Shown here piece by piece: positions 1 to 13,390 of a stretch of DNA of 64,000 nt; the stretch's first letter is position 1, and the number at the start of each line of letters is the position of its first letter. The stretch spans positions 687,209 through 751,208 of the forward strand of contig MCFH01000024.1 in NCBI GenBank assembly GCA_002104945.1. The letters run 5' to 3'. The stretch comes from Piromyces finnis (taxonomy: Eukaryota > Neocallimastigomycota > Neocallimastigomycetes > Neocallimastigales > Neocallimastigaceae). The notes under the pieces were generated by a model. That model had not been told where the DNA came from, did no database searches, and saw nothing but the letters and a program-made list of their open reading frames with translations. A program made the position numbers and the translations under genes.

Positions 1-59
1 GTTGGGTTATAATATTCAGGTAAGTATTAATGCACTTTCTAATTTACTATTATGATAAT

Positions 60-320
60 AACATTCGTCTAGCCGGCCTGAGAGGGTCAAAGTGTACATG
101 ATGCATTTCAAATTAGAACTTTATAAGTGGTGATTTAGACTATGCCAAATATACAAGCAATATTTAAGTGAAAAAATTAGGTTGACACGTGATCAAACTG
201 ACTATATGGCATTACCATTTTTTAATCTTAAAATTTTTCAAATAATAATTTTTAATATATTAAGGTATACAAAAGATAAATTATTGGATAAAATCTTTTT
301 CTCAAAAAATTAATTACTAA
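60..320 (+). mobile_element. Possible decayed retrotransposon Gag fragment
   Basis: A patch clearly richer in G+C than its surroundings begins near 70. One frame reads RPERVKVYMMHFKLELYKW, then a TGA, then continues in the same frame through QIYKQYLSEKIRLT and beyond. This layout (a helix-rich stretch, an aromatic pair position, then a Leu-Thr-x-D motif) resembles the capsid region of Ty3/gypsy Gag proteins, where a Trp-Trp pair is common; the TGA would then be a mutated Trp codon. This is pattern recognition only. An alternative is an exon: positions 1-19 end in a good donor (CAG/GTAAGT) and an acceptor-like TCTAG precedes the patch, so it could be the last exon of a gene entering from the left. 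Confidence 0.3.
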
Positions 321-607
321 TATTTTATTTTTTTTCAAAAAAATATATTGTTGCACATTAATAAAAACAATTTGGTATTATTTATTATTATTTTATATAT
401 TTTTTTTTTTTTTCTCCAAATAAAACTTCAATTATAATTTAACACAGACATTCCATATTTCCTTATCTTTATAATTGAAGATTTTTATTTATTTTTTATT
501 ACATGTTTTATTTTATTTATTTTTTATTATTATGAATTTTTTCATAATTTTATAATTTTTTTTTTTAAAGTTCTTTTTTTTTTTTTTTTTATTTTCATTA
601 TGTGTAA
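321..607. other. AT-rich spacer, 3' flank of LAM gene
   Basis: Poly-T and poly-A tracts with no open frame. It lies just downstream of the minus-strand stop codon at 608 and probably carries that gene's 3' UTR and polyadenylation signals. No specific element is recognised. Confidence 0.5.
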
Positions 608-3600
608 TTAATCTTTACTTTCTAAAGCATTTCTTAATTCAAAGTAACAGGAAGCAATCTTTAACTTCTTTTTTAATATTTTACCATTAGGGAGTTTAAC
701 AAATTGTGCTGAATTAATATTACCATCTTTATCATAAAGTTCCGCTATATCTTCTGGATTAGCTGTTTGCTTTTTATTGTCATGCTGATCATTATCAATA
801 CACTTTTCGAGAAGGTCAGAGAACCAGTTAAAGTATTCCATAATAATAAGTTTATTTTCGTGTATATCCAAATCATGATAAGTTCTTATTATTTCCTTTT
901 TCATATTACGAATATTACTGTAGGATTCTTGGAATTTAAAGAACATTAATGAATTATTTTTATTATAATAAGTGAAATTTTTTGGTTGATTAGATGTAGG
1001 AGTTTTAACATTATCAATATTAAAAACGGTATCTCCTCCTAAATCTTGAATAAATGGTCTTTTAAAGTGTGTATCTAAAAAGTTTTCAATACTAATAAAA
1101 ACAATTAAAAAAAAAATGATAAAAAGATATTATACATTTGTAAATTATTAGATTTTATTAAAAAGCAATGCTCTTATAATCATTAATTACTATTATTATT
1201 TCAATAATAAATGTTAATACTAATTATTTTTTAAATTTACCTTTTAGAATGGCTATTACCTAATTCCATTGTGAGAATATCGTTCCATGGTTTGAAATCG
1301 CTTTCCAGTAATTCTGTGCAGTAGTCGAAAGCTTGAGTAATTTGAAGTTTTGGCTCAATAGTTATTGTCTGTGAAATGTTTTCCTTTTTACCTCTTAAAA
1401 GAAGTACCATATTAAGAATAACTGACAGAGCTAATAAAGCTGAAACTATAATTGTAATTAAATTAAAATCACTCTTTTTTTCTTCTGTTGAATCTGGCGT
1501 GGTTTCTGTATTGTTATAAGAATGAAGCATACTTTTTGATCTCATAATTTGTGTTGCCACTGGAGTTGAAGCAGTAGCACCACCATTATTAGATGACTCT
1601 ATACTTTCTATTACATCACCATTTTCATTTGTATTAGCCAATCTTTCACATTCAGGTATAATGGCAGAAAGAGTACCTTCAGCAGATTCTACTAAACCCT
1701 TTAATGTTGGTGATTTAATTGCATCTTTATATATACATATATATATAGTTTTAATACATATATATATTATATATATTATATATATGTATTATTTAATATT
1801 ATATAAAACACTTACTTTTAATAATGTAATTTGGACTTTTACTCCATCTAATACCAACACTAATATTAAGTTTACAAGTAGTTTCTGTTTGATAGGTAAT
1901 AATATATTTTAAAACGGGTAAAAAATATTCACCATATGGCATTTTTGGTGTTCTTGCTAAACACTCATAAACATAAAGACTTTTTATAAAGAAAAGGATT
2001 ATTAATTTATTAATTATATTAAAATTTAAAAAATTTATATATATAAAAATGATGAAATAATTACAGATATTCATCACTTTTGAGTAAAATTTGAGACTCT
2101 TCTGTAATAGTTTCCTTATCCTTAACTATTTAAATATTATCATATAAAAAAATAATAATAAAAATTAAAGATTGTTTTTTTTTTATTATTATTTTATTTT
2201 ATTTTATATTTATATTTATATATTTTTATTTAATTTTGTATTGTTACCTAAAACATTATTTACAGGAATCATATATTTAACTAATCTTTCATTATTACCA
2301 TCCTTATTTTTAGCCCATTCACCAACGGTCATATCTTTTAATAAATATTAAAATATATTAAACATAAATTATATTTTAGTATTATAGCATTATTAATGTT
2401 AGTAGTATAATTTGTTAATTCCAATAATAAATTATATTTGATTAATATATGATAAGGAATTCTAAAATTAAATGAAAAAAATAAACAAATTGTAAGAACT
2501 TACCAAATTCTTTTTTTTTGTCTCTAATTTTTTGTTGTAATGAAACATCTTCTCCATAAAGAATGTCATTTAACTGTTTTGCTGGAATTGGTAATATGAC
2601 TTCTCTTACCTTTTTTTCCAAAACTTCATTAAAAACAATTGGACCTGATGGTTTTGGTATGTTTGGAGGTAAAGAATATTTATTATTATTTGAAGCAGAT
2701 GATGAAGTTTTATTGGTATCAGTTTTTTTAGTATCAACTTCTTTTTTACTCATTTTTGGTGATTCTTATTAAAATAAATTATCAACATCAATAATAATAA
2801 TGATAATAATAATAATGTATAATAATGTATAATAATGTATAATAATAAATAAAATATAATTTGTGGATTTTTATTAATTGAAACACAAATATTTTAATAT
2901 ATATTAATATATATATTATGAAATATGAATATAAACTTACCGGTTTTTGATAAAGTTGTTGTAGGTGTACTTTCTTTATTTTCCTTAGTTACTTTTAATG
3001 GTTCAATTTTTTCAACTTCAACTTCTTTTTTTTCTACTTCGTTATCTTTCTTTTTAGTATTCGATTCTTGTTTTAATTCTTCAATTGATTCGAAATTCAT
3101 TGAATTGCTAATTATTGATATCAAGTTAAAAAATAAAAAAATTTATAATTCATATTATTAATTTTATAATTGAAATATATAATTAAATTGTTCTACTATA
3201 TCTAATATATTATTATTACTTTTCAGTTTCATTTAAATTTTCTATCATTGATTCATCAATACTTTCACTATCGTCGCTAATTTCATCATCTCCATAAATT
3301 TTATCAAAAATTTCCTGAGCATTTAATTGCTATAATATTTAAATATAATATTAACAAATTATATTGGTTGAAATAAAATATAAACTTTTGTAAACTTACT
3401 ATTTTTGAAGTATTGTTTTCCCAAATAGTATTTAAAATTCTATACACCTTAGTCATATCCTTCAAATACATCTTAATGATATACTATTCATATTAAAAAA
3501 AAAATTGTTGTCATAAAAATAATTGTTTCATTAGAATCATATCAACATTGAATTTAATAAAATTTTTGACTGACCTCGTTATTTTCACTTTCATTAGTTT

Positions 3601-5676
3601 TAATTGAAATAATGTTATAAACCACACCAGCCTGACTATCAATTGAGATAATATCTCTAAATGGAATTTTATACTATATATAAATTGTGAATAAATTTAC
3701 AGTTAAAAGATTTTCCATTGTATATAATTAAGATGTATATTCCATTAATAATTTTATATAAAATTACCTTTGTAACGTATTTAAAAATTTTTGAATAAAA
3801 GTAAATATAATCGATAGTTAAAAAAATACTTCCTTGAATAGTAACGCCATGCTGAATAGCACATGAACAATCTTTTTTTTTTTTTTAGATTTTTTTTTAA
3901 AATAAAAAAAAATATGTTTAATTTTTTAATTATAAATAATTAATATATTCTTTTATATTGATATATTCTTAAGTTACATACTATATATTAAATATTCGTC
4001 TTCTTTAATATCCTCAAAAATTGCATGAAATTCCTTATTTCTATTTTCGTATTGTTCATTTTGATAAATAATTACATTGGGTGTCAAATGAATATTGTTA
4101 ATTCGACCTTTGAAGGAACGAGATAAGTATTCTCCATCCTCGTCTTCATCTTCAATTTTTAATTCATCATCTGATAAAGTTTCTACAATATCACCAGCCT
4201 TTTGATTATCTTCAATTGTATTACTTAGATTTTTTAATTTTTCATGTTTTGCTATTTCAAATGTATTCAACCATTCTTTTAATTCATTTTCACTTTCAGC
4301 TATAAAATTACAATACAATAATAAAAAAATTGATAATTAAAATTTTAATGTCTTTATTATAATCTAATCCTTATCAATAGGAATATAAAAAATTTTCATA
4401 CCTTGTAAAATATACGTTCTAATAGTTTATTCATTTAACAAAAAATAAATAATTATAAATAGCATTAATATAACATAATTTTTATGTATATTTAAAATTT
4501 TTTTAATTACTTTTTTGCTGTTATAACAGAAAAACAGAATCTTCTTTCATTATTAGTTTCTTCTTTAACTTCACAAAGTAAGATATTTATTGGAGTAGAT
4601 GTCCATACAAAGCCTCTCTTTTTTCCTGATGAACTTGTCATTGAATATTTAAAAACACCCTTTTTAATACTAAAATATCTTCTACTCCATCCTTTTTGAT
4701 ACTTTTTATATAGCCATCCTGATTTTTCATATTTTGGTCTTGATGAATCCTATTAATTAATATATTTAATTTATAATTTATTGATATTCAAAAATAAATA
4801 AAAATAAGAGGAAACATTTAAAATTAAATATACAATATTAATTATAATATTAATATATATATAGCCATAATTACATTTTCAAATGACTCTTTCATTTTAT
4901 TGTAATATGATATATTCTATAAAAATAAAATAAATTGTTAATTGAGTAAATAGATATGTATTTACTATTATTCCTCCTTTCATATTATTAATAAGCACTT
5001 ACTTCATCTAATTTGCTTTTAAGACTATTAAAATCAGGCTTTACTGAATTGAATGAATTAAGAATTGAGTTGTGATAATTAACATTTTCATTATAAAAGA
5101 AATTAAACTATAGAGAAATAAGTTAAATATGAGTTTACTTAAAATTAATATATTGATAATTCTAGAACATAATATTTAAATATATTGAAATACATACTAT
5201 ATTATGTATTAATTGATTTAATTTAGTTTTGAAAGTAATGATACATTCACATAATTCAATTCCATTAGTAATAAACTTCTTTTTCATTTCTTCAGCTTGA
5301 TTATACATCTTTCAAATTTTATTGATAATATATTTGTGGTTTTAATATTAATTATTTATTAATCCTTTTATAATAATAATTTTTAAAATTATATTACTTC
5401 AGTTAGGACAACTTGATCTTTTGATTTTGATGCACCTGAATATTTATTAAGAATACTTTCATATTTATCCAATGATTTATCATATATATGTTTTTTTTCC
5501 TATTAATATATAATAAGGTTTATCTTAATATAAAAAAATAAAAGATAAATTGAATAAGATTTGTTATTACATAAATATCTTTTGAAGCAGCTTGACAAAA
5601 ATCATATAATTCAGAAATAATTTTTTCAAATAAATCATCTACCTAAATTTAATTTAATTAAACGACATTTTACCAA

Positions 5677-5707
<31 letters not shown>

Positions 5708-6365
5708 ATAAAAATTTAGTTATAATTATTTTTATTATTATTGTTATTATGATTATGACTATGATTATGATTATGATTATAATAAATAAATAAGAATAAA
5801 ATACCATATTAATTTTGTAAGAATATATAATACTGATATTATCGTTGAATATTTGAATAATATTTTTACTAATATTATCTTTAATTTATATACATATATA
5901 TATATAAATATTATATATAATTAGTCATATTGTAATTTCATATATTTTATATTATTAAAAATTAATAGAATCACTATTTACCGAGAATATCTTTATCCTT
6001 GAATATCAAAAATCTTTTGATAATGCTGTCATTGAAATCATTACATTCTTTTATTTTTTATTTATATATAAAATTTTAACAAAGTAAATAAATAAAAAAG
6101 ATACATGAGTTAATAATTTTTCATAAAATTTACAATATAGTACTTTAATTTAAAATTTACTCATATATTCTTTTGTATAAAGTTCTATTAATTTTGTTAG
6201 GCCATCAAGTAATTTAATAAATTCACTAAGTTGGTCTTCAAAATAATTAACACTTGCCCTGAATTTTGGTGAATCAATTGTTGCTAATTTCACATTGATA
6301 AAACATATTGGATTATATACATCGTCAGCTATTTTAGCTAAGTTTGCATCACTATTTTGAGTCAT
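608..6365 (-). CDS. SIP3/LAM-family BAR-PH-GRAM-VASt membrane protein
   Basis: This is a multi-exon gene read on the minus strand from the ATG at 6365. An N-terminal BAR-like helical region (about 6365-4880) opens with MTQNSDANLAKIADD. A PH domain follows (about 4740-4260; RYFSIKKGVFKYS and a closing Glu-Leu-x-x-Trp helix). Next come a GRAM domain (about 4030-3420; HAIFEDIKEDEYLIY, TIQGSIFLTIDYIYFYS) and a VASt-type sterol-binding domain (about 2720-1830; MTVGEWAKNKDG, RTPKMPYGEYFLP). A single membrane segment lies near 1480-1410 (LITIIVSALLALSVILNMVL). Known members of this family (yeast Sip3/Lam1, Lam3; metazoan GRAMD1) sit in the ER at plasma-membrane contacts and move sterols. Acidic low-complexity linkers separate the domains. 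About 200 residues follow the membrane segment, which would be luminal, and I do not recognise them. The family is secure; exon edges in the linkers are approximate. Confidence 0.85.
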
Positions 6366-7026
6366 GCTATTATTATGTTAATATATTTTTAATTATTATA
6401 ATTAATACATTAATTTAATTGAAAACAAATAGGATAAATAATTCAAATATATAAAAATTATATATATTTATTTTATATTTATTTTTAAATTAATTTATTA
6501 CTTTTTTTTATTTTTATTTTTTTGCTTTTATCTTTTATTTTTTATTTATAACTGCATATAATTACATATAATTAAATTGCTATTTTTATTTTCTTTGATA
6601 AATGTATACTGACTAATAGATATAAAAATAATTATTCACTTTGTTGATGTTTTAATAAAAACATATTTCAATGCTAAATTGTTTAAATAAAAAGGATATC
6701 TTTAATTAGTATTTTCTTTTTTGTCCTTGGAAAGTGATAAAATGAGCATAATAATTAAATACCTACCTTAGCTATTTATTTATTTATTTAATAAATTTAA
6801 TTTCTTTTTTAATATATTATATAAATATTGGAAATTTAATATTTTTACTTTTTCATAACCATTGAAATTTGAAATGAATAATTTTTTTATTATTATTTAA
6901 TTTTATTAATTTAATTAATATTGTTATATTTTTCCTTTTATTCAATTATATACATATATATTTTTTGGATAAAAAAAAATAAGTGTTTTTCACTTTTAAT
7001 TATTATTTTTTTATATATATATTTTA

Positions 7027-7060
<34 letters not shown>

Positions 7061-9033
7061 CCAAGAATTAAAATTTTAATTTTTTTTCTTTTAAATAATC
7101 TTAATACTTTCCTTTTATATTCATTATTAAAAAATTAATATAATTCAAATATTGTTTTAATTAAATTTTTATATATTAAATTAAACTTGTTGGATTTTTA
7201 TTATTCAAAGAAACTTTAAAAATAATATCATTAAAAAAAAAAAAAATAATAGAATATACATTTGTCATTCATTTAAAGTATAAATAAATAAAATATTGAT
7301 CTTAACAATTGATTATTAAGTTTTTTTTGTTAGTTAATTAATTATAGCAATTAATGGTGGATAAACCATAACTATCTAATAAAATAAAAAAAAAGTTTGT
7401 ATTTCCTTTTCGATTTACATATTGAAAGTTAATAAATCATTAATAATAAATTTTTATATTAAAATATATTTTCAATAAAGATAAAGCATATATAATATAA
7501 AAAATAACACAAAAATTAGAAAATTTGATATAAATAATATAAAAGTGTTTAAAAAAAAAATGGTCTATTTTAATTATTTCATTTCATTTCAAATAAATAA
7601 ATTGTTAACAATTAGACCAAATTAAAGCCAAACTAATAAATATACATAAGAACATTTTGTACAGATTTTTAATAAAATTTAGTATTATTTTTAAAGAGTA
7701 ATAATTATTTCTTTTTAATAGAAAAAATTTCTTTAAAATCTATAATTAATTTATCGTTAATAGAATTTATTACCATACATTTATAAATAAGTATTATATT
7801 AAAAAGAAGCTAATTATTTAGATATACTATATTTTTACTATTATTACTGTTGTTTAAAATAAAATCTCTCTTTTTTAATCTGTAAAAGATACCAAAAAAA
7901 AAAAAACGACAGGTTTAAAAAACATATAATTCATTTTTTATAGTATTTGAGTTTTGAGATTTGAGATTAAATTATATAAATTAAAATTAACTAATAATAT
8001 ATCTGTAATATTACTAAATATATTTAAATATATATTAATATATTATTCTATTCATTTTATATATAAAGATATAACCTTTAAAAAACATAATATTACAAAG
8101 GTTATCAATCATTTTAATATATATTAATTTTTTATTTATAACTTTTTTTTTTTTTAAAAAAATAAGAAATTTATTAATTGAATGTCTTAATTAGAATTAT
8201 CGAACCATTATATTAACTAAATTAAATTGACAAAATAATTTGATATTTAATCTATCTGTTGACTTTATTATCATTTTTTAAAAAGATATTATTAATTGAA
8301 TAATAAAAAGAATAAGTAATTTAATTATTATAATATTATTTTTCAATTCAATTTCATTAAAAGAAATGCAATAGTCGAAGAGAGACTTTGTATAAAGTAC
8401 TATATTGAAAATCAAAATTAATTTTAAACTTTATATATTTAATACCAATTATCAATTGGAAATATCTAATAATCATTAATCATTTATTTTTTATTTATAA
8501 TTAATAAAAATTCATTTAATTAAATGTAATTCAATTATTACATATTTATAAATTTTTATAAATAGTAAACAGAAATAAATAGCATATAACATTATATAAG
8601 TAAAAAGCAAATTAAATATTTACCATTATTCATATAAGCAATAAATTCACTATAAAAATTAAAAGGTCAATTTATCATTATTATTTCTTGAAAACAATCT
8701 TTGGAAGATATAAAAAATTATTCATAGAGTAATTATTTGTATATCAAAAGTATGATATAAAATAATAAAGAAAAATAAAAATATTAATATTCTTTAAATA
8801 AAGTAGGTTTTAAATATATATAAATCATTTATTAAAATAAAATATATTTATTTAATTTTGTCTGAATGATTATAACAAATTTTTAGAAATCTAAAATTTT
8901 AACAATATTATTCTTATAAATAGCAATAGATATTTCAGTATATTCGAGTTATTTCTTTTATTTAATTTGGAATAAATTCTAAAAATATTTAAACAAATCA
9001 ATTCAAGTTTTATTTTTATAGAAATTCAATGAA
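6366..9033. other. 2.7 kb AT-rich divergent intergenic region
   Basis: This lies between the divergently transcribed LAM gene and the deubiquitinase and should hold both promoters and 5' UTRs. It consists of poly-A/T tracts and short stop-filled frames. I saw no tRNA, no other RNA gene and no coding patch. Confidence 0.5.
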
Positions 9034-11073
9034 ATGTCATTTTTAAAGTGGTTTACTGTAAATATCATAATATATATACAATATAATTTCTATTTTAAAT
9101 TTTTATTATATAAATAACTTATTAATAATATATATAATAATATAAAGGGAAGTAATACTTCTTCTAAATCTAGCAATACTAGTATAAAATCGCTTGACGA
9201 GAGATATATTGGATTTCATAATGTATTATTTTTAAATATATTATTTATTCTTTAATTTTATAAATAATAAACAATATATTTTTTCTTTCTTTCTTTTTAC
9301 TTTCTTACTCTTTTTTTTTTATTATTATAAATGAATATGTAATAAATATACTATAGTTTGGAAATACATGGTAATTAATAATTATATTAATTTAAATTAA
9401 TTTTAATATTAATATATACTCAACTAATTAATTGTTAATTGAAAAATTAATATAATTGGTTTTTAATACATAATTTTGTTATAATTTATCATTTAATATT
9501 TATAAGTTATTGTAATTCAATATTACAAGCTCTTTATCATTGTGAACCATTCAGAGAATGTATTCAATTTTATAAACCTAAAGATACCATTCCATATTTA
9601 ATACAGGATGAAAAATACAGGAATATATTTTTTAAACCGAAGTCAACTTCTTCATCTAAAAAAAATAAATTTTCAAAAAAAGGAAGCAATTTACCTACAA
9701 CACCGGTCCAACAAAATCCAGAAAATTTATCACCCACTTCAAATATATCAACTATACCATCTAATTTATCAATAAAAAGTTCAGCGTCATCAAATGCAGG
9801 TACAAATGAACAAAAGGCTCCGAAATTAAGTAATAGAAGTGGCAAAGCTGTAGTCAGTGAAACTTTAAAAATTGTAAAAGAATTTGAGAGTGAAGAAAGT
9901 TTATTATGGGAATTAAAAAATGTATTTTTACAAATTTCATCTAATAAAAAAAAGCAAGGTTCAGTTGCTCCAAAACATTTCATAGATGTTCTTCAAAAAA
10001 AAAATGGTAAAATATTACATCAATAGTTATAAAAATTGAATTAAATATATTTGATTGACTCTGAAATGAGTTATATTTAATATATTTATTTTTATCAATA
10101 TTTAATAGAAATATTTAGAGGTACTCAACATCAAGATGCTCAAGAATTTTTAAACTTTTTATTAAATTCTATTTCCGAAAGTTTATCAAATTACCAAAAT
10201 AAATTATTAAAAAGATGGGATCAACATATTGAAGAAGAAAATAATAAGAAAAAAGCAAAAGAAGCAAAAAAAAAGGACTGTAAATATTATTATATATATA
10301 TATATTTTAATATAATATAATCAAAATAAATAATTTTTTGATAGATATTTTAACCTTATTTTTTTTTAATGATAGTAGCACATGCTCAACCAAAATCATT
10401 ATTGAATGTCGAGGAAATTCCAAAACAAAATATCTATTCTACATGGATCCATGAACTTTTTGAAGGAATACTTACAAATGAAATTAAATGTTTAAATTGT
10501 GAAAATGTATATACATTATAAATTTTAAATAATAATCTATAAAATATATTTAATTTTAAATTATTAGATTATTAATTTTTATTATTTTATTTTATTTTAT
10601 TTTATTTTTCTATATAATGTAGGTATCATCAAGGGATGAATCATTCTTTGATTTATCAGTAGATATTGAACATAACACATCCATTTCTTCATGCTTAAAG
10701 AATTTTTCATCATCAGAAAGATTATGTCAAAAGAATAAGTTTTATTGTGATACTTGTTGTGGATTACAAGAAGCAGAAAAAAGGTATATATTGTTTTAAT
10801 TTTAAGTTAATTTTGAATAGATTTGAATAGAAATATTAATAATCAAAACTCAAAATAATTTTATTTATTTATAACATATAAAACATATATATAAACTTAT
10901 AATTGTATAAAAGAATGAAAATAAAAAGAGCACCAAACATTTTGGCCCTTCATCTTAAAAGATTTAAGTATGAAGAAAGGTTAAATAGATATGTAAAATT
11001 ACCATATAGAGTACTTTTCCCTACAGAATTGCGTTTATCAAATATGGTAAATTAATATATTTATTAAAAGTTG

Positions 11074-11141
<68 letters not shown>

Positions 11142-11393
11142 TAGAGTGATAAAGCGGAAAATCCAGATAGACTTTATAATTTAATTGCTGTTACTATTCA
11201 TATTGGAAAGTAAGTTTTTAAGAAAATTATTATTTTATATAATATAAATTCTAATATTTAATCATTTGTCTTATAATAGTGGTCCATATCATGGTCATTA
11301 TGTTACTGTTGTAAGAGGAAAAAGTACATGGTTAATGTGTGATGACGAAAATGTTGAGGTAATTAGTAATTTAGATAATAATTTATTTTTAAT

Positions 11394-11424
<31 letters not shown>

Positions 11425-11883
11425 AGCTTTTATATAATATATTTATCTAATAATCTATATAATTTTATTTTTATTTTTTTATTTTTTTTTATTTTTTTTT
11501 TTCCATAGCCTATTGATGAATTAGTACTTCAATCATTCTTCGGGGATTTAAATAATTATAGATGTGGTTACATTTTTTTCTATCAAGCTGATGACTTTAA
11601 GGTTGATTCTATGATTACTTTAAGAGATACTAGTAACAATAAACTCAATAATAAGGAAAATATTATAGAAGAATTAATTACTAGTAATGTCAATGAAGCA
11701 ACAAATCCAAATACTCAAAATAATACATATTTAACTGCACCTGTAAACCCAATAAATGATAGTTTTTCATCAAATCCGGAAAGTGAAATTTTGGAAAGTG
11801 AACAAGATAATTCAATTGATTTAACTTCTTTAAATCTCTCTGAAGAAGTTAATGAGACTTTAGAAGAAAATAAAACAAAATAG
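9034..11883 (+). CDS. Ubiquitin carboxyl-terminal hydrolase, USP12/USP46 (Ubp9/13) type
   Basis: A cysteine-protease deubiquitinase. The first exon is short (MSFLKWFT). The sequence DERYIGFHN then leads into the Cys box [17 protein letters not shown], which is split by an intron inside the catalytic Cys codon (exon ends near 9370, resumes near 9505). A Ser-rich insert follows (about 9640-9850), then the QDAQEF motif (near 10135), two Cys-x2-Cys zinc-ligand pairs (near 10495 and 10750), [13 protein letters not shown] (10930), and the His box [13 protein letters not shown] with its Trp and Asp (11280-11360). The order and motifs match USP12/46, which in animals and fungi act with WD40 partners. 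After the catalytic domain comes an acidic tail of about 90 residues, rich in Asn and Glu. One intron holds a long ATA array and another a 26-nt poly-A. It converges with LSM12 downstream. Confidence 0.9.
11074..11141. repeat. (ATA)n array in deubiquitinase intron
   Basis: About 22 perfect trinucleotide units fill the 3' part of an intron and end just before its TTAG acceptor. A 26-nt A run (11394-11419) lies in the next but one intron. Both are prone to length change and assembly error. Confidence 0.95.
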
Positions 11884-12570
11884 AATATGCATGAACAAAA
11901 ATAAATATAAAGTAATTAAAATAAAAAAAAAAAAAAAAAATTAGTAATATTAAATGAAGGGGAATAAAAAGTTATTTAATGAATTTATAATCATATCTAA
12001 ATACATTTTTTATTTTAAATTTTCATAATAAAAATAATTATCTATTATTAAATATTATTAAGTAAGTAAATTAGTATTAGTCTTGTAATTAAGTATCTTT
12101 TTATTTTATTTTATTTATACATTATTATAAACATTATTTTATTTATAAATCTTTTTATAAATCTTTTTTTTTTTTCCTTTTTCTTTTAAAATTAATACAC
12201 ATAAGCTACATTTAAGTGTAATAATAACTTTTTTATAAATATATGTATAAAATAAAATATTATTCCAATATAAACATATAATTATATAATAATGAAAAAA
12301 AAAAGAAAAAAAAAAGAAAATTTTTTTAATCTTTAGTCTTTAAAATAAATACTTATTTGATATAATTTGTATAAAAACTTCCATTTTAAATCTTAATTTT
12401 ATTTATTTATTTATTTATATATTTATATATTGTTTAACAATCAAGTTATTTTGTTTTATAATTTTTATTTTTTTCGTATATTTATTAAAATAATTGCTAA
12501 TGAATATTTAATTGAAAAAAAAAAAAAAAAAATTAAATCCTTTATTTAAATATTAATTTATTATTTTCAT
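11884..12570. other. AT-rich convergent intergenic region
   Basis: Between the stop codons of the convergent deubiquitinase and LSM12 genes. It contains poly-A and poly-T tracts and presumably the 3' UTRs of both. No coding or RNA gene is seen. Confidence 0.5.
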
Positions 12571-13390
12571 TTATTTTCTCTTTATCTTTTTCTTTTCTAA
12601 TTCCAAAACCTTTTGTACTCTTTCTATTATAGATTCTTGCACTGTTTTCCCTGGTACCATTTTACAACTTTCAGCATTATATGGTGGACTAATAGTAACT
12701 TCATCCATAACAACAATTGATTTATTATTCCATGAACATGGCATTGTTTTACTAAGAGCATCAAAAATTTGTTGAGCTTCTTCAGTAACCCAACACCAAT
12801 TCTATTTTGACGTTGGAATTCTTCCTTTAATGCCTTCTTTTCTTTATTAATGATATCATCAATATTTACTGGACAAACTGGAACAAGTGTAGATAATGAA
12901 TTGCTGTATGGATCGTTTTGATTCTTTTTAGGTTTTGATTCTCCTTCAGTTGTTGAGGATGTTATAGTATCAGTAGTTTCATTATTATTTTCTTCTGTTT
13001 TTGTTGATGAAGATGTATTAGATATATTTTTAGTATCATTCTTTGACTTTGTACTATTGGATTGAGCTTTTTCATTAGTCTTTGATATATCATTGCTTTT
13101 TTCATTTTCAGTAGTAGCTGTTTCTTTTCAGTAGATGGTATTGAAATTTCCTTAATATAACTGATTTTAACAATTCTGAAGTTATACTTTGGATGAGTTC
13201 CTGGAATTTCTACACCATTTTCTGGTTTACATTTTTGTTGAAGAACAACAACATTACTAATTTTATCATATGTAAAAATTTGACCTTCAACTTCTTCTCC
13301 ATTTTCTAATTTCAACTTAACCCATTGAGCCAAGTGTGGAAATTGAGAATGAAGGAGTGAAAGCTCACTCATCGCTAATTGGTTTTGCAT
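12571..13390 (-). CDS. LSM12: LSM12 homologue, frame broken twice
   Basis: The N-terminal Lsm-fold part starts at 13390 (MQNQLAMSELSLL) and contains WVKLKLENGEEVEGQIFTYD and a KYNFRIVKISYIKEI strand. The C-terminal anticodon-binding-like (AD) domain is also clear: EEAQQIFDALSKTMPCSW, SIVVMDEVTISPPYNAE and ERVQKVLELEKKK, ending at the TAA at 12571. The two halves are in different frames. One break lies near 13125-13135, in an A run just after SIPSTEK; the second lies near 12786-12792, in a G run inside the AD domain. Each is consistent with loss of one base from a homopolymer. Between them lies a Ser/Thr/Asn/Lys-rich linker, in frame with the first part of the AD domain. LSM12 proteins bind RNA and partners such as ataxin-2/Pbp1. 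Assembly error is more likely than a pseudogene, because the codons either side remain strongly constrained. Confidence 0.82.

Noticed and set aside
9570-9983. 137-codon minus-strand frame
   Set aside because: Lies exactly antisense to a conserved exon of the deubiquitinase and has no recognisable product.
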